From Agrobacterium tumefaciens (GTDB lineage: Bacteria > Pseudomonadota > Alphaproteobacteria > Rhizobiales > Rhizobiaceae), in the NCBI RefSeq assembly GCF_005221325.1, contig NZ_CP039888.1, forward strand, positions 1,488,001 through 1,552,000: a stretch of 64,000 nucleotides of DNA, given 5' to 3'. Positions 55,396 to 64,000 of this stretch are shown here, piece by piece. Below the pieces are notes generated by a model that made no database searches, was not told the origin of the DNA, and worked only from the letters and a program-made list of their open reading frames with translations. Positions within the stretch are counted from its first letter, which is position 1. Every line of letters starts with the position of its first letter. The translations under genes were made by a program, and so were the position numbers.

Positions 55396-56469
55396 TTATT
55401 GCGGCAGCTTATCATCCACGCCGGCAACGTAGAAGTTGAGGCCGAGCAGAACCTTGTCCTCAGCCTTTTCACCCGCCTTCAGCCATTCCGAGCCGTCCTG
55501 CTTCTTTACAGGGCCGGTGAAGGGGTGCAACTCGCCCGACTTGATCTTGGCTTCGGTGTCCTCGGCCATCTTCTTCACGTCATCAGGCATGTTGGTGTAA
55601 GGCGCCATGGTCAGGATGCCGTCCTTCAGGCCGTCCCAGACGGATTCGGATTTCCAGGTGCCGTCGAGCAGGGCCTGCGTGCGCTTGATGTAATAGGCGC
55701 CCCAGGTGTCCTTGATGGCGGTCAGCTGCGTCTGCGGACCGGCGGCGATCATGTCGGAAGCCTGACCGAAGGCCTTGATGCCGCGTTCGGCCGCAACCTG
55801 CATCGGAGCCGTCGTGTCGGTGTGCTGTGTCAGGATATCGACGCCCTGGTCGATCAGCGCCTTGGCGGCATCGGCTTCCTTGCCGGGGTCGAACCAGGTG
55901 TTGGCCCAGACGACCTTGACCTTGAACTCAGGGTTGACGGACTGCGCGCCGAGCACGAAGGCGTCGATGCCCATCACCACTTCCGGGATCGGGAAGGAGG
56001 CAATGTAACCGGCAACACCCTTCTTGGACATCTTCGCGGCGATCTGGCCCTGAATGTAACGGCCTTCATAGAAACGCGAATTGTAGGTCGCAACGTTGTC
56101 GGCCGTCTTGAAGCCGGTGGCGTGTTCAAACTTCACCTTGGGGAACTTCTGGGCGACCTTCACCGTCGCATCCATGAAGCCGAAGGAGGTGGTGTAAACC
56201 AGCTCACAGCCGGAGCGGGCCATGCGCTCGATGGCGCGTTCGGCATCCGGGCCTTCCGGAACGCTTTCGAGGAACGGCGTTTCGATCTTGTCACCGAAAT
56301 GCTTCTGCAGTTCCTGACGACCGATATCATGCGCCTGGGTCCAGCCGCCGTCGGTCTTTGAACCGACATAGATGAAGCAGACCTTCTTGGCGTCCGCGGC
56401 CTCGACTGAGGAAACGACGCCGCCGAGCGCCGCGATGGAAGCGGCAAGTGCGATGACCAGTTTTTTCAT
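55396..56469 (-). CDS. BMP family ABC transporter substrate-binding protein
   Basis: 357 residues with a signal peptide (MKKLVIALAASIAALGGVVS, cut near VEA/AD); no lipobox. The PnrA/Med (BMP) fold is shown by KVCFIYVGSKTDGGWTQAHD, ATGFKTADNVATYNSRFYEG and HTDTTAPMQVAAERGIKAFG. Family members bind purine or pyrimidine nucleosides. Last gene of a four-gene minus-strand operon (ATPase, permease, permease, binder). It starts 29 bases after the permease stop. Confidence 0.93.
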   Translation of the reverse strand: MKKLVIALAASIAALGGVVSSVEAADAKKVCFIYVGSKTDGGWTQAHDIGRQELQKHFGDKIETPFLESVPEGPDAERAIERMARSGCELVYTTSFGFMDATVKVAQKFPKVKFEHATGFKTADNVATYNSRFYEGRYIQGQIAAKMSKKGVAGYIASFPIPEVVMGIDAFVLGAQSVNPEFKVKVVWANTWFDPGKEADAAKALIDQGVDILTQHTDTTAPMQVAAERGIKAFGQASDMIAAGPQTQLTAIKDTWGAYYIKRTQALLDGTWKSESVWDGLKDGILTMAPYTNMPDDVKKMAEDTEAKIKSGELHPFTGPVKKQDGSEWLKAGEKAEDKVLLGLNFYVAGVDDKLPQ

Positions 56470-56498
56470 TTTTACCCCTGTTGGTTTGGAGAACGAAT

Positions 56499-57422
56499 TC
56501 AGCGATCCGGCACGAAGGATTTGCCCAAAGATGCCGGCGTGTTGATCAAGGTCGTGCGGCGATTATGCGAGATGATGATCAGCACGACAATAGTAGCGAG
56601 ATAGGGCAGCGCCGAAAGCAGTTGCGACGGCACACCGATGCCGAATGCCTGCGCGTGCAGCTGCCCTATGGTGACCGCGCCGAACAGATAACCGCCCGCC
56701 AGCAGGCGCCATGGACGCCAGGACGCGAAGACGACGAGCGCAAGCGCAATCCAGCCCCGCCCCGCCGCCATGTTTTCCACCCATTGCGGCGTATAGACCA
56801 GCGACAGCTGGGCGCCAGCAAGACCCGCGCAGGCGCCGCCGAACATGACGGCCAGATAACGCGTGCGGATGACGTTGATGCCCAGCGCATGGGCGGAACC
56901 GTGGTTGTCGCCGATCGCACGGATTTTGAGGCCCGCGCGGCTTTTGAACAGAAACCAGCCGATGCCGGAAACCAGCGCGATGGACATGTAGAAGATCAGG
57001 TCCTGCCGGAACAGCAAGGGGCCGAAGAAGGGAATTTCCGACAGGATCGGAAAGACGATAGGCTGCAGCTTGATGCCCGGCAGGCCGACGAAGCTTTCGC
57101 CCAGCATGCCGGAGACGCCAAGGCCCAGAATGGTGAGCGCAAGGCCCGTCGCCACCTGGTTTGTCACCAGCGTCAGCGTCAAGAAGCCGAACAGCAGCGA
57201 AAAAACCGCTCCAGAGGCGATTCCGGCCAGAATGCCGAGATAGGGCGACCCCGTGATATGGGCGGTCGCAAAAGCGCAGACCGCGCCCATGATCATCATG
57301 CCCTCGACGCCGAGATTGAGCACGCCCGAACGCTCCACCACCAACTCGCCGGAAGCGGCGATGACCAGCGGTGTGGCGGCGGTGATGACGGTGAGGAGAA
57401 TGGCCTGAAGCATATCCATCAT
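56499..57422 (-). CDS. ABC transporter permease, BMP-system (second)
   Basis: 307 residues with eight to nine membrane segments of the branched/sugar-type permease fold; LNLGVEGMMIMGAVCAFA near residue 35-55 and the loop RTRYLAVMFGGACAGLAGAQ are typical. With the 363-residue permease it forms the heterodimeric membrane channel. Its start overlaps the stop of that gene by 4 bases (ATGA). Located in the inner membrane. Confidence 0.93.
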   Translation of the reverse strand: MMDMLQAILLTVITAATPLVIAASGELVVERSGVLNLGVEGMMIMGAVCAFATAHITGSPYLGILAGIASGAVFSLLFGFLTLTLVTNQVATGLALTILGLGVSGMLGESFVGLPGIKLQPIVFPILSEIPFFGPLLFRQDLIFYMSIALVSGIGWFLFKSRAGLKIRAIGDNHGSAHALGINVIRTRYLAVMFGGACAGLAGAQLSLVYTPQWVENMAAGRGWIALALVVFASWRPWRLLAGGYLFGAVTIGQLHAQAFGIGVPSQLLSALPYLATIVVLIIISHNRRTTLINTPASLGKSFVPDR

Positions 57423-58510
57423 GCCGCTCCTTCTTTTTGATGCGCCCTGCCGGCAAAAACGACCCTGATGCGATAAAAAATCAGCGTATCGCAGGACAGA
57501 ACGAAGAACAGCATCAGCCCCTGAAACACGCGGGTCACCTTGTCAGACACCCCGATGGAAAGCTGTGCCGCCTCGCCTCCGAGATAGGTCAGCGCCAACA
57601 CCAACCCGGAGAGAATGATGCCGAGCGGATTGAGACGACCGAGAAAGGCGACGATGATGGCGGTAAAGCCGTAACCCGGCGAAATGCTGGGCTGGAGATG
57701 GCCGATGGAACCGGAGGCCTCCGATATGCCCGCAAGGCCCGCCAGCGCGCCTGATAGCAGCAGCGAAAACCACACCATGCGGCTCGACGAAAAACCGGCG
57801 AAGCGCCCTGCCCGCGCCGATTGGCCAAGCACGGTGACTTCGAAGCCCTTCAGCATGTAGCGCATCATGAACCACAGCGCGATGGCCGCGATGATGGCGA
57901 ACACGAAACCCCAATGCGCCCGGCCGGAAGCCAGCATTTCCGGCAACACGGCGCTGTCATTGAAGGGCTTGGTCTGCGGGAAGTTGTAGCCGCCGGGATC
58001 GCGCCAGATGCCGCGTGTCAGCCAGTCGAGAAAAAGCTGCGCGACATAGACCAGCATCAGGCTGACGAGAATTTCATTGGTGTTGAACTTCGTCTTCAAC
58101 AGCGCCGGGATGCCCGCGTAAAGCGCGCCGCCTATGGCGCCCATCACCATCATCAGCGGCAGGATGAGCGGCGAATGCCAGTCGGGATAAAGCACCGGCA
58201 GGATGGAACCGGTGATCGCGCCGATGGTGAATTGCCCCTCCGCGCCGATATTCCAGTTATTGGAGCGATAACAGATCGACAGGCCGACGCCGATCAGGAT
58301 CAGCGGTGCGGCCTTGATTGCCAGCTCATGCAGCGACCAGACTTCAAGCAAGGGTTCCACGAAAAAGGCGTAAAGCGCATCGAGCGGGTTCTTGCCGAGC
58401 ATGGCGAACATGACGGCACCGACGAGCAGCGTCAAAACCAGCGCCAGAAGCGGCGAAAGCAGGGTGAAAAGCTTCGACACCCCTGCCCGTTTTTCAAGCT
58501 CAATGCGCAT
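57419..58510 (-). CDS. ABC transporter permease, BMP-system (first)
   Basis: 363 residues, eight to nine membrane segments. The EAA-like and BMP-permease signatures are NWNIGAEGQFTIGAITGSIL at about 85-105 and SRMVWFSLLLSGALAGLAGI near 245-265. It overlaps the ATPase gene by 11 bases on its 5' side and the second permease by 4 on its 3' side, so translation of all is coupled. Confidence 0.93.
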   Translation of the reverse strand: MRIELEKRAGVSKLFTLLSPLLALVLTLLVGAVMFAMLGKNPLDALYAFFVEPLLEVWSLHELAIKAAPLILIGVGLSICYRSNNWNIGAEGQFTIGAITGSILPVLYPDWHSPLILPLMMVMGAIGGALYAGIPALLKTKFNTNEILVSLMLVYVAQLFLDWLTRGIWRDPGGYNFPQTKPFNDSAVLPEMLASGRAHWGFVFAIIAAIALWFMMRYMLKGFEVTVLGQSARAGRFAGFSSSRMVWFSLLLSGALAGLAGISEASGSIGHLQPSISPGYGFTAIIVAFLGRLNPLGIILSGLVLALTYLGGEAAQLSIGVSDKVTRVFQGLMLFFVLSCDTLIFYRIRVVFAGRAHQKEGAA

Positions 58511-60068
58511 GCTGGGCGGCTCCTGACTGTGTGTGGATGCCGCCCATCAGCAGGCCGATCTTTTCAAGCGTCATCTCTTCCACCGGATGGGCCTCGGAAA
58601 GCTTGCCATCGGAAATGACCGCGATATTGGTGGCGACCTCGAAGATTTCATCGAGGTCCTGGCTGATGACGATAACTGCCGAGCCTGCCCTGGCAAGATC
58701 GACCAGCGCCTGGCGAATGCGGCTTGCGGCACCTGCATCAACGCCCCAGGTCGGCTGGTTGACGACAAGTACGGAAGGCTGCCGATCAAGCTCGCGCCCG
58801 ACGATGAATTTCTGCAGGTTGCCGCCCGAAAGCGAACCCGCCTGCGGGTCCGCGCCGCTCTTGCGCACATCCATGGTTTCCGAGATGCGCCGCGCCGCCG
58901 CCTTGATGGCCGAGCCACGGATGACACGCAGAAAACCGCCGGTCAGAAATGCCTTGCGGTCGGAACGTGCCCGCGCCAGCAGCAGATTGTCGGAAAGGCT
59001 CATGCCGGGAACAGCGGCATGACCGTGGCGCTCCTCCGGCACGAAACCCGCGCCCATCAGCCGGCGGCCATTGATGCCGATACGGCCGACCGGCTTGCCG
59101 CGCAGATGGATGGCATCATTATTATAGACGGGATATTCGCCTGAGAGCGCATCGAACAGCTCGCCCTGCCCGTTGCCGGCCACACCGGCAATTGCCAGCA
59201 CCTCGCCAGCGCGAACATTCATCGAAACCGACTTCAGCGCCACGGCAAAAGGCGTGCGCGGCGCAACCGAAAGCCCCATGACCTCGATCTGCGGTGCGCC
59301 GAGCGCTTCACCCGTGGCGCGCGAGACGCTCGCGACATCGCTGCCCACCATCATGCGCGCCAGCGATGCCGGCGTCTCCCTGCGCGGATCGCAGGCGCCC
59401 GTCACCTTGCCATGGCGGAGAACGGTGGCGCGGTCGCAGATGCGCTGCACCTCTTCGAGCCGATGGCTGATATAAAGCACCGAACGGCCTTCGGCCTTCA
59501 GCTTTGCCAGCGTCTCGAACAGCTTGTCGGCTTCCTGCGGCGTCAAAACCGAGGTCGGCTCGTCGAGAATGATGAGGCGCGGGTTCTGCAACAAAGCGCG
59601 CACGATCTCGATGCGCTGACGCTCGCCGACCGAAAGATCGGCCACATGTGCGTATGGATCGAGCGGCAGACCATAGGCCCGCGACAGCGTTTCCGCTTGC
59701 CCGGCGATTTCCTTCAATGAAATTTTCGGATCGAGCGACAGGGCGATGTTTTCAGCAACCGTCAGCGCTTCGAACAGCGAAAAATGCTGGAATACCATGC
59801 CGATGCCAAGCCGGCGGGCCTCGCTTGGCGAGCCCACGGAAACCGGCTGACCCTGCCAGATGATATCGCCCTCGGTCGGCGAAAGCACGCCGAACAGCAT
59901 CTTGACGAGCGTGGATTTTCCCGCGCCGTTTTCGCCCAGAAGCGCATGGATTTCGCCCGGCGCAATATCGAGATCGATACCGTTGCAGGCGGCGAAATTG
60001 CCGAACAGCTTGGTCAGCTTGCGAACGGACAGGAGAGGCACGGCCTCCGGCGCCAAAGTTCCAGTCAC
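58500..60068 (-). CDS. ABC transporter ATP-binding protein, BMP-system (fused double NBD)
   Basis: 522 residues made of two nucleotide-binding domains. The first has Walker A GENGAGKST (about 47-55), signature LSVGERQRIEIVRAL and Walker B LIILDEPTSVLTP. The second has a degenerate Walker A (AGVAGNGQGE) but a full signature LSGGNLQKFIVGREL and LVVNQPTWGVD, the usual asymmetry of simple-sugar/nucleoside importers (RbsA-like). It heads the four-gene importer operon. The promoter region is the 200 bases to 60268. Confidence 0.95.
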   Translation of the reverse strand: MTGTLAPEAVPLLSVRKLTKLFGNFAACNGIDLDIAPGEIHALLGENGAGKSTLVKMLFGVLSPTEGDIIWQGQPVSVGSPSEARRLGIGMVFQHFSLFEALTVAENIALSLDPKISLKEIAGQAETLSRAYGLPLDPYAHVADLSVGERQRIEIVRALLQNPRLIILDEPTSVLTPQEADKLFETLAKLKAEGRSVLYISHRLEEVQRICDRATVLRHGKVTGACDPRRETPASLARMMVGSDVASVSRATGEALGAPQIEVMGLSVAPRTPFAVALKSVSMNVRAGEVLAIAGVAGNGQGELFDALSGEYPVYNNDAIHLRGKPVGRIGINGRRLMGAGFVPEERHGHAAVPGMSLSDNLLLARARSDRKAFLTGGFLRVIRGSAIKAAARRISETMDVRKSGADPQAGSLSGGNLQKFIVGRELDRQPSVLVVNQPTWGVDAGAASRIRQALVDLARAGSAVIVISQDLDEIFEVATNIAVISDGKLSEAHPVEEMTLEKIGLLMGGIHTQSGAAQHAH

Positions 60069-60268
60069 TAGTTCCCTCTCTCACCGACCGCCGCGCCTTC
60101 TTCGAAGCGTTTCAAACGATCGTGGTCATTGTTCCCAATCGGACGCCAATGCGTATGCAATTTCATCCGATCAAGACTTATTGATAACTGTTTTGCTGCT
60201 GCGCACAACTGAAAAAGACGCTGCTTAAATGCAATTTGCACAAGCAATAAATGGCTTTACCTTTTTTC

Positions 60269-60994
60269 TCATTTCGCGCCGAGCGACGGGAAAAACTGCA
60301 ATACTCCACCAATGCAATAAAGATAGATGCCGCTCGCCACGAAGGCGATCACCGCCCATGTCGGCGCTTCGAAATGCATCAGCAGCGCATAACCGCCAAG
60401 CGCGCACCAGATAGCCACGACAAGGAGATTAAGCGGCCGCAACCTCTTCACCCGCACCGGATGCAGGAAGTTGATCGGCAGGAATGTCAGGAACACCGAA
60501 ACGGTGACGACGGTCATGGCGGTGGTTGCGCTGGCATCCATGACGAACAGGGTGAAAACCACCATGTTCCACACCACCGGGAAGCCGGAGAAGAAATATT
60601 CATCCGTCTTCATGCCCATATCGGCATAATAAATGGCGCTCGACACCACGATCATGCCGGCCGCCACGAAGGATAGCGGCTCGCCGATCATGCCGCTCTG
60701 GTAAAGCGCAAAGGCGGGCAGAAGCACATAGGTGACGTAGTCGATGATATTGTCGAGCGTATCGCCGGACCAGTTGGGCAGCACTTCCTTCACCCGCACC
60801 TTGCGGGCAATCGGGCCATCGATGCCGTCAACCAGAAGCGCAAGGCCCAGCCACCAGAACATATCGACGAAACGGTGTTCGGCCGCCGCGACGACGCCGA
60901 GAAACGCCAGAAACGAACCAGAGGCCGTCAGCATATGCACGGAAAAGGCGCGGATTTCCGCATAGGGAACACGCTTGTAGTTGAAAAGTTTCAT
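60269..60994 (-). CDS. pcs: Phosphatidylcholine synthase
   Basis: 241 residues from ATG at 60994 (MKLFNYKRVPYAEIRAFSVH). Condenses CDP-diacylglycerol with choline to make phosphatidylcholine in the inner membrane. The CDP-alcohol phosphotransferase motif is complete: Asp56, Asp59-Gly60, Ala63-Arg64, Gly77, Asp81, Asp85. About eight hydrophobic segments fit the family. Pcs is characteristic of host-associated alphaproteobacteria such as Agrobacterium, Sinorhizobium and Brucella, and needs choline from the host or medium. Confidence 0.96.
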   Translation of the reverse strand: MKLFNYKRVPYAEIRAFSVHMLTASGSFLAFLGVVAAAEHRFVDMFWWLGLALLVDGIDGPIARKVRVKEVLPNWSGDTLDNIIDYVTYVLLPAFALYQSGMIGEPLSFVAAGMIVVSSAIYYADMGMKTDEYFFSGFPVVWNMVVFTLFVMDASATTAMTVVTVSVFLTFLPINFLHPVRVKRLRPLNLLVVAIWCALGGYALLMHFEAPTWAVIAFVASGIYLYCIGGVLQFFPSLGAK

Positions 60995-61203
60995 GGTCAG
61001 CGCCTGCGCCCCGTTTTTCATCCGCCCTGTTCATTCCGGTATGCGGCCATTCACCACGCTTTGCAACCGGCTCAATCCGCTTATCCTAAGACTAATATAG
61101 CCTCGCAACCAACGAATGTTTGTACCCCGATGTTCCGCTGCCGAAGTGGATTTACCCGCCCAAAGCCTCTATGATGCTCGTGAAATAACAATGGATCAGG
61201 ACT

Positions 61204-62412
61204 ATGAGACACTTCGATATCGCTATTACCGGTGCGGGACTTGCGGGCCAGATCGCGGCCATCGCACTGGCGCGGGCCGGCCGCCATGTGGCGCTCATCG
61301 CGCCTTCGAGCGAAAAGAAGGACCAGCGCACCACGGCGCTGATGGACCAGTCGATCCGTTTCATGGACCGTCTTGGCCTCTGGTCGCGCATCGCGCCTTC
61401 GGCCGCACGCCTTTCCACCATGCAGATCATCGACGGCACCGACCGGTTGCTGCGCGCGCCGACCGTGCAGTTCCGCTCCTCCGAAATCGGCCTCGATGCT
61501 TTTGGCTGGAATATTCCGAACGAGGCGCTGCTCAGCGTTCTCGCAGAAGCGGTCGAGCAGGAGCACAATATTACCCGCCTCGACACGACGGCCGAGACGA
61601 TCGACATCGGCAATGACCGAATCTCGGTCACGATCGCGGATGGTGAAGTGCTTTCCGCCGATTTCCTGATCGGCGCTGACGGCAGGAAGTCTATGGTGCG
61701 GGAAGCGGCCGGCATCGGCGCAAAATCCTGGTCTTATCCGCAGACCGCCGTGGTTTTGAACTTCGGCCACAGCCGCCCGCACGGCAATGTCTCGACGGAA
61801 TTCCACACACCGACAGGACCTTTCACACAAGTGCCCCTGCCGGGAGACCGTTCCAGCCTCGTCTGGGTCGTCACGCCACAGCAGGCGGAAGAACTGACGG
61901 CGCTGCCGCTGGAAGCTTTGAGCCTGAAGGTCGAGGAGCGCATGCAATCCATGCTCGGTGCTGTTGTCGTCGAGAACAGCGTGCAGGCATGGCCACTGTC
62001 TTCCATGACGGCGCATCGCTTCGGCAAAGGCCGCGTCGCTCTCATCGGTGAAGCTGCGCATGGCTTCCCGCCGATCGGCGCGCAGGGGTTGAACCTCAGC
62101 CTGCGCGATATCATCGCCCTGACCGAACTGCTGGGCGCCGTCTCCGACCGACCGATTGCGGCGGATGCCGGCAGCAATTTTGACCGCAAACGGCGCGCGG
62201 ATGTCTATAGCCGCACCCTCAGCGTCGATCTTCTGAACCGCTCGCTGCTTTCCGACTTCCTGCCCATCCAGATGGCGCGCGCGGCCGGCCTGCATGTTCT
62301 CTCCGGCATCGGCACGCTCAGAAGCATGGTCATGCGCGAAGGTATCGAGCCGGGGCGCGGGCTGAAGGCCCTGCCCTCGTTGCTGTTCGGCAGTTTCAAA
62401 AAGGCTGGATGA
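61204..62412 (+). CDS. UbiH/UbiF/VisC-type FAD monooxygenase
   Basis: 402 residues. FAD-binding motifs are in order: GAGLAGQIAAIALARAG at the N-terminus (about 9-25), GADGRKSMVREAAGI (about 157-171), and ALIGEAAHGFPPIGAQGLNL (about 278-297), the DxxH/G-x-P site of ubiquinone hydroxylases. It likely hydroxylates a ubiquinone precursor, but the specific step is not decided from sequence. Its last 17 bases overlap the AEC carrier gene on the other strand. Start ATG 61204 with CAGGA just upstream. Confidence 0.9.
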   Translation: MRHFDIAITGAGLAGQIAAIALARAGRHVALIAPSSEKKDQRTTALMDQSIRFMDRLGLWSRIAPSAARLSTMQIIDGTDRLLRAPTVQFRSSEIGLDAFGWNIPNEALLSVLAEAVEQEHNITRLDTTAETIDIGNDRISVTIADGEVLSADFLIGADGRKSMVREAAGIGAKSWSYPQTAVVLNFGHSRPHGNVSTEFHTPTGPFTQVPLPGDRSSLVWVVTPQQAEELTALPLEALSLKVEERMQSMLGAVVVENSVQAWPLSSMTAHRFGKGRVALIGEAAHGFPPIGAQGLNLSLRDIIALTELLGAVSDRPIAADAGSNFDRKRRADVYSRTLSVDLLNRSLLSDFLPIQMARAAGLHVLSGIGTLRSMVMREGIEPGRGLKALPSLLFGSFKKAG

Positions 62413-63334
62413 AATAAACCACGCCCGTCAGCGTAAAGACCGACAGCACCGTCGAGATCAGGATCGTCGCTGACGCCCTCTCCTGCCAGACATGATATTG
62501 CTGGCCGATGACGAAGACATTCGTCGCGGTCGGCAGTGCTGCCAGCAGTACCGCGGAATAAATCCACACGGGTTCGAAGCGGCCGAGCGACGACAGCACC
62601 AGATAAACCGCGAGCGGATGCACTATCAGCTTGGCCGGCACGATATAGCTGATCTCCACCGGCACCCGTTTCATTGGCCGAAGCGCCAGCGTCACGCCCA
62701 TGGCGAAGAGCGCGCAGGGTGCCGCCGACTGCGCCAGATAGTCCACAAGCCGCTGCACCGCCTCTGGCGGCTGCCAGGAGAGCGAAGCGGCCAGAAAACC
62801 GGCGATGACAGATACGATAAAGGGATGGGTGATGACCTTGCGCGCCACATCCAGCGCAAGCCTTGCGGCCGAGCGCTTATCGCCGCCCGCAACCGCCATC
62901 ATCGCCGGCGCGACGATGAAATGTGCAGCGTTTTCAAGGCAGACGATCAGCGCCACCGGCACCGCCGCCTTTTCGCCAAGCGCCAAAAGCGCAAGCCCCG
63001 GCCCCATATAGCCGATATTGCCGTAGCTTGCCGCAAAACTCTGGATCGTGGTTTCGGCGAGGCTGTTCTTGCGCACGAAGCGGCCGATCAGGAATACCAG
63101 AAGGAAAATGCCATAGGTGCAGGCAAGGCTGGCGGCGACGAAATCCATCCGCGCCAGCTCTTCCACCGGCGTCTTGGAGACAAGCTTGAAAAACAGCGCC
63201 GGCAGCGCGGCATAGATGATGAAGGTATTCAGCCAGCCCATCGCCTCGACCGGCTGCTTGGTTATGCGCGCCGCACCGTAGCCGATGAAGATCAGGCCAA
63301 AAAACGGCAACAGCAATCCAACGATATCAGCCAC
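62396..63334 (-). CDS. AEC family transporter (auxin efflux carrier-like)
   Basis: 312 residues with ten membrane segments in two halves; the first half carries YGNIGYMGPGLALLALGEKA, the second PTATNVFVIGQQYHVWQERA, both typical of the bacterial AEC/YfdV group. Bacterial members export malonate, malate or similar anions; auxin transport has not been shown. It overlaps the 3' end of the UbiH-like gene by 17 bases. Confidence 0.9.
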   Translation of the reverse strand: MADIVGLLLPFFGLIFIGYGAARITKQPVEAMGWLNTFIIYAALPALFFKLVSKTPVEELARMDFVAASLACTYGIFLLVFLIGRFVRKNSLAETTIQSFAASYGNIGYMGPGLALLALGEKAAVPVALIVCLENAAHFIVAPAMMAVAGGDKRSAARLALDVARKVITHPFIVSVIAGFLAASLSWQPPEAVQRLVDYLAQSAAPCALFAMGVTLALRPMKRVPVEISYIVPAKLIVHPLAVYLVLSSLGRFEPVWIYSAVLLAALPTATNVFVIGQQYHVWQERASATILISTVLSVFTLTGVVYFIQPF

Positions 63335-63361
63335 AGTCGTTCCCCCACATCCGCGAGAGGC

Positions 63362-64000
63362 TTAGCCGATTTTCATCAGGATCGGAAAGGTCTCCTGGAA
63401 CCAGATCGCAACATTGGTGATGAAACCGGACATGAAAGCGAGACCGGTGAGCACCAGCAGCACGCCAAGCAGTTTCTCCACGAGACCGAGATGGCGGCGG
63501 AAGCGGACGAGGAAACGCATGAAGGACCCGGAAAACGCCGCGGCGATCCAGAACGGCACCGCAAGGCCAAGCGAATAGACCGCAAGCAGCGTAGCGCCAT
63601 CGCCCACCGTATCCCTCGAAGCGGCAACCCCGAGGATGGCCCCGAGAACCGGGCCGATGCAGGGCGTCCAGCCAAAGGCGAAGGCGAGACCCATGACATA
63701 GGCCCCGGAGAGCGTGGCAGGCTTGCCCGCACCCTGAAACCGCGCCTCGCGCGCAAACAGGCCGATTCGGAAAACACCGAGGAAGTTCAGGCCCATGAGG
63801 ATAATGATGAAACCGCCGATCTTGGCAAGAATATCGAGATTCTGCCGCAGCAGCGTACCGACCGTCGAGGCGCCTGCCCCGAGCGCCACAAACACCGTGG
63901 CGAAACCGAGCGTGAAGCAGAAGGCCGAAAACAGAACGGCCCTGCGAACCTCCGGCCGCGGCGCGGTCTCTTCCGTCCTGAACTGCTCGACCGAAACACC
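63362..64000 (-). CDS. ccdA: Cytochrome c biogenesis protein CcdA, C-terminal part (5' end outside window)
   Basis: The reading frame is open to base 64000, so the gene is cut at its 5' end; about 212 residues are seen. The first in-window GTG at 63895 is internal. Membrane segments include FGWTPCIGPVLGAILG, holding the conserved Cys-Pro site, and LFSAFCFTLGFATVFV. CcdA passes electrons from cytoplasmic thioredoxin to periplasmic thiol proteins used for cytochrome c maturation. It is in the same direction as the AEC gene, with 27 bases between. Confidence 0.92.
   Translation of the reverse strand, partial: GVSVEQFRTEETAPRPEVRRAVLFSAFCFTLGFATVFVALGAGASTVGTLLRQNLDILAKIGGFIIILMGLNFLGVFRIGLFAREARFQGAGKPATLSGAYVMGLAFAFGWTPCIGPVLGAILGVAASRDTVGDGATLLAVYSLGLAVPFWIAAAFSGSFMRFLVRFRRHLGLVEKLLGVLLVLTGLAFMSGFITNVAIWFQETFPILMKIG

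Noticed and set aside
60230..60245. TGCAATTTGCA-like sequence upstream of the BMP importer
   Set aside because: Resembles a Mur/Fur half-palindrome, but nothing links a nucleoside importer to manganese or iron; one weak match is not enough.

Overview
This window looks like a housekeeping stretch of an alphaproteobacterial chromosome of the Rhizobiaceae, most probably Agrobacterium or a close relative. The reasons are the GC-rich codon use, a B12-dependent ribonucleotide reductase, a phosphatidylcholine synthase, a BTLCP-type cysteine peptidase, DUF1127, DUF2336 and BA14K-like small proteins, a GlxA-type regulator, and two copies of a 160-bp RIME-like intergenic palindrome. The genus is inferred from gene content and protein character; no database search was run.

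Layout, left to right. 1-4.6 kb: 3' part of nrdJ, a BrnT-type toxin with an XRE-type (not BrnA-type) antitoxin, and the manganese importer mntH. 4.6-15 kb: an ABC exporter, an AI-2E-family permease, acetyltransferase, DUF2336 protein, a flavin reductase/nitroreductase pair, a secreted protein and thrS. 15-20.4 kb: a coupled set (Fe-S scaffold, yidD, DUF1697), folE and hisI, a patatin-like phospholipase, a CBS protein and a rhomboid protease. 20.4-27.4 kb: PAS_5 and PilZ proteins, a frameshifted gene remnant, a transglutaminase-like peptidase, serine deaminase sdaA, a 33-residue membrane microprotein, a phosphodiester glycosidase and an entericidin-like lipoprotein. 27.5-32.1 kb: a formyltransferase-like and a methylenetetrahydrofolate-reductase-like gene beside a LysR regulator, a DUF1127 protein and a GlxA/AraC regulator. 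32-37 kb: NAD(P)HX repair enzyme, then the nitrogen operon glnB-glnA with a clear sigma-54 promoter, then a DMT exporter and hspQ. 37-42 kb: invasion-associated-locus-B protein, an orphan peptide-binding protein, DsbA-type oxidoreductase, DMT transporter. 42-49 kb: sdhE-mfd and recG bracketed by the two RIME-like elements. 49-54 kb: a decayed Phd antitoxin, DUF502, acetyltransferase, glmS, glmU. 54-64 kb: FadR-type regulator, a BMP-type nucleoside/sugar ABC importer, pcs, a UbiH-type monooxygenase, an AEC carrier and a 5'-truncated ccdA.

Functional themes are nitrogen assimilation (PII and glutamine synthetase, with glmS as a glutamine consumer), cell-wall precursor supply (glmS, glmU), DNA repair (mfd, recG), membrane composition (pcs) and one-carbon chemistry (the pair near 28-29 kb).

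I found no rRNA, tRNA, CRISPR array, prophage, insertion sequence or defence island. I see no convincing new multi-gene system. The best leads are the mixed BrnT/XRE pair, the arm-covarying 160-bp palindromes, the C1-enzyme pair with its regulators, the tiny membrane protein, and two decaying genes.
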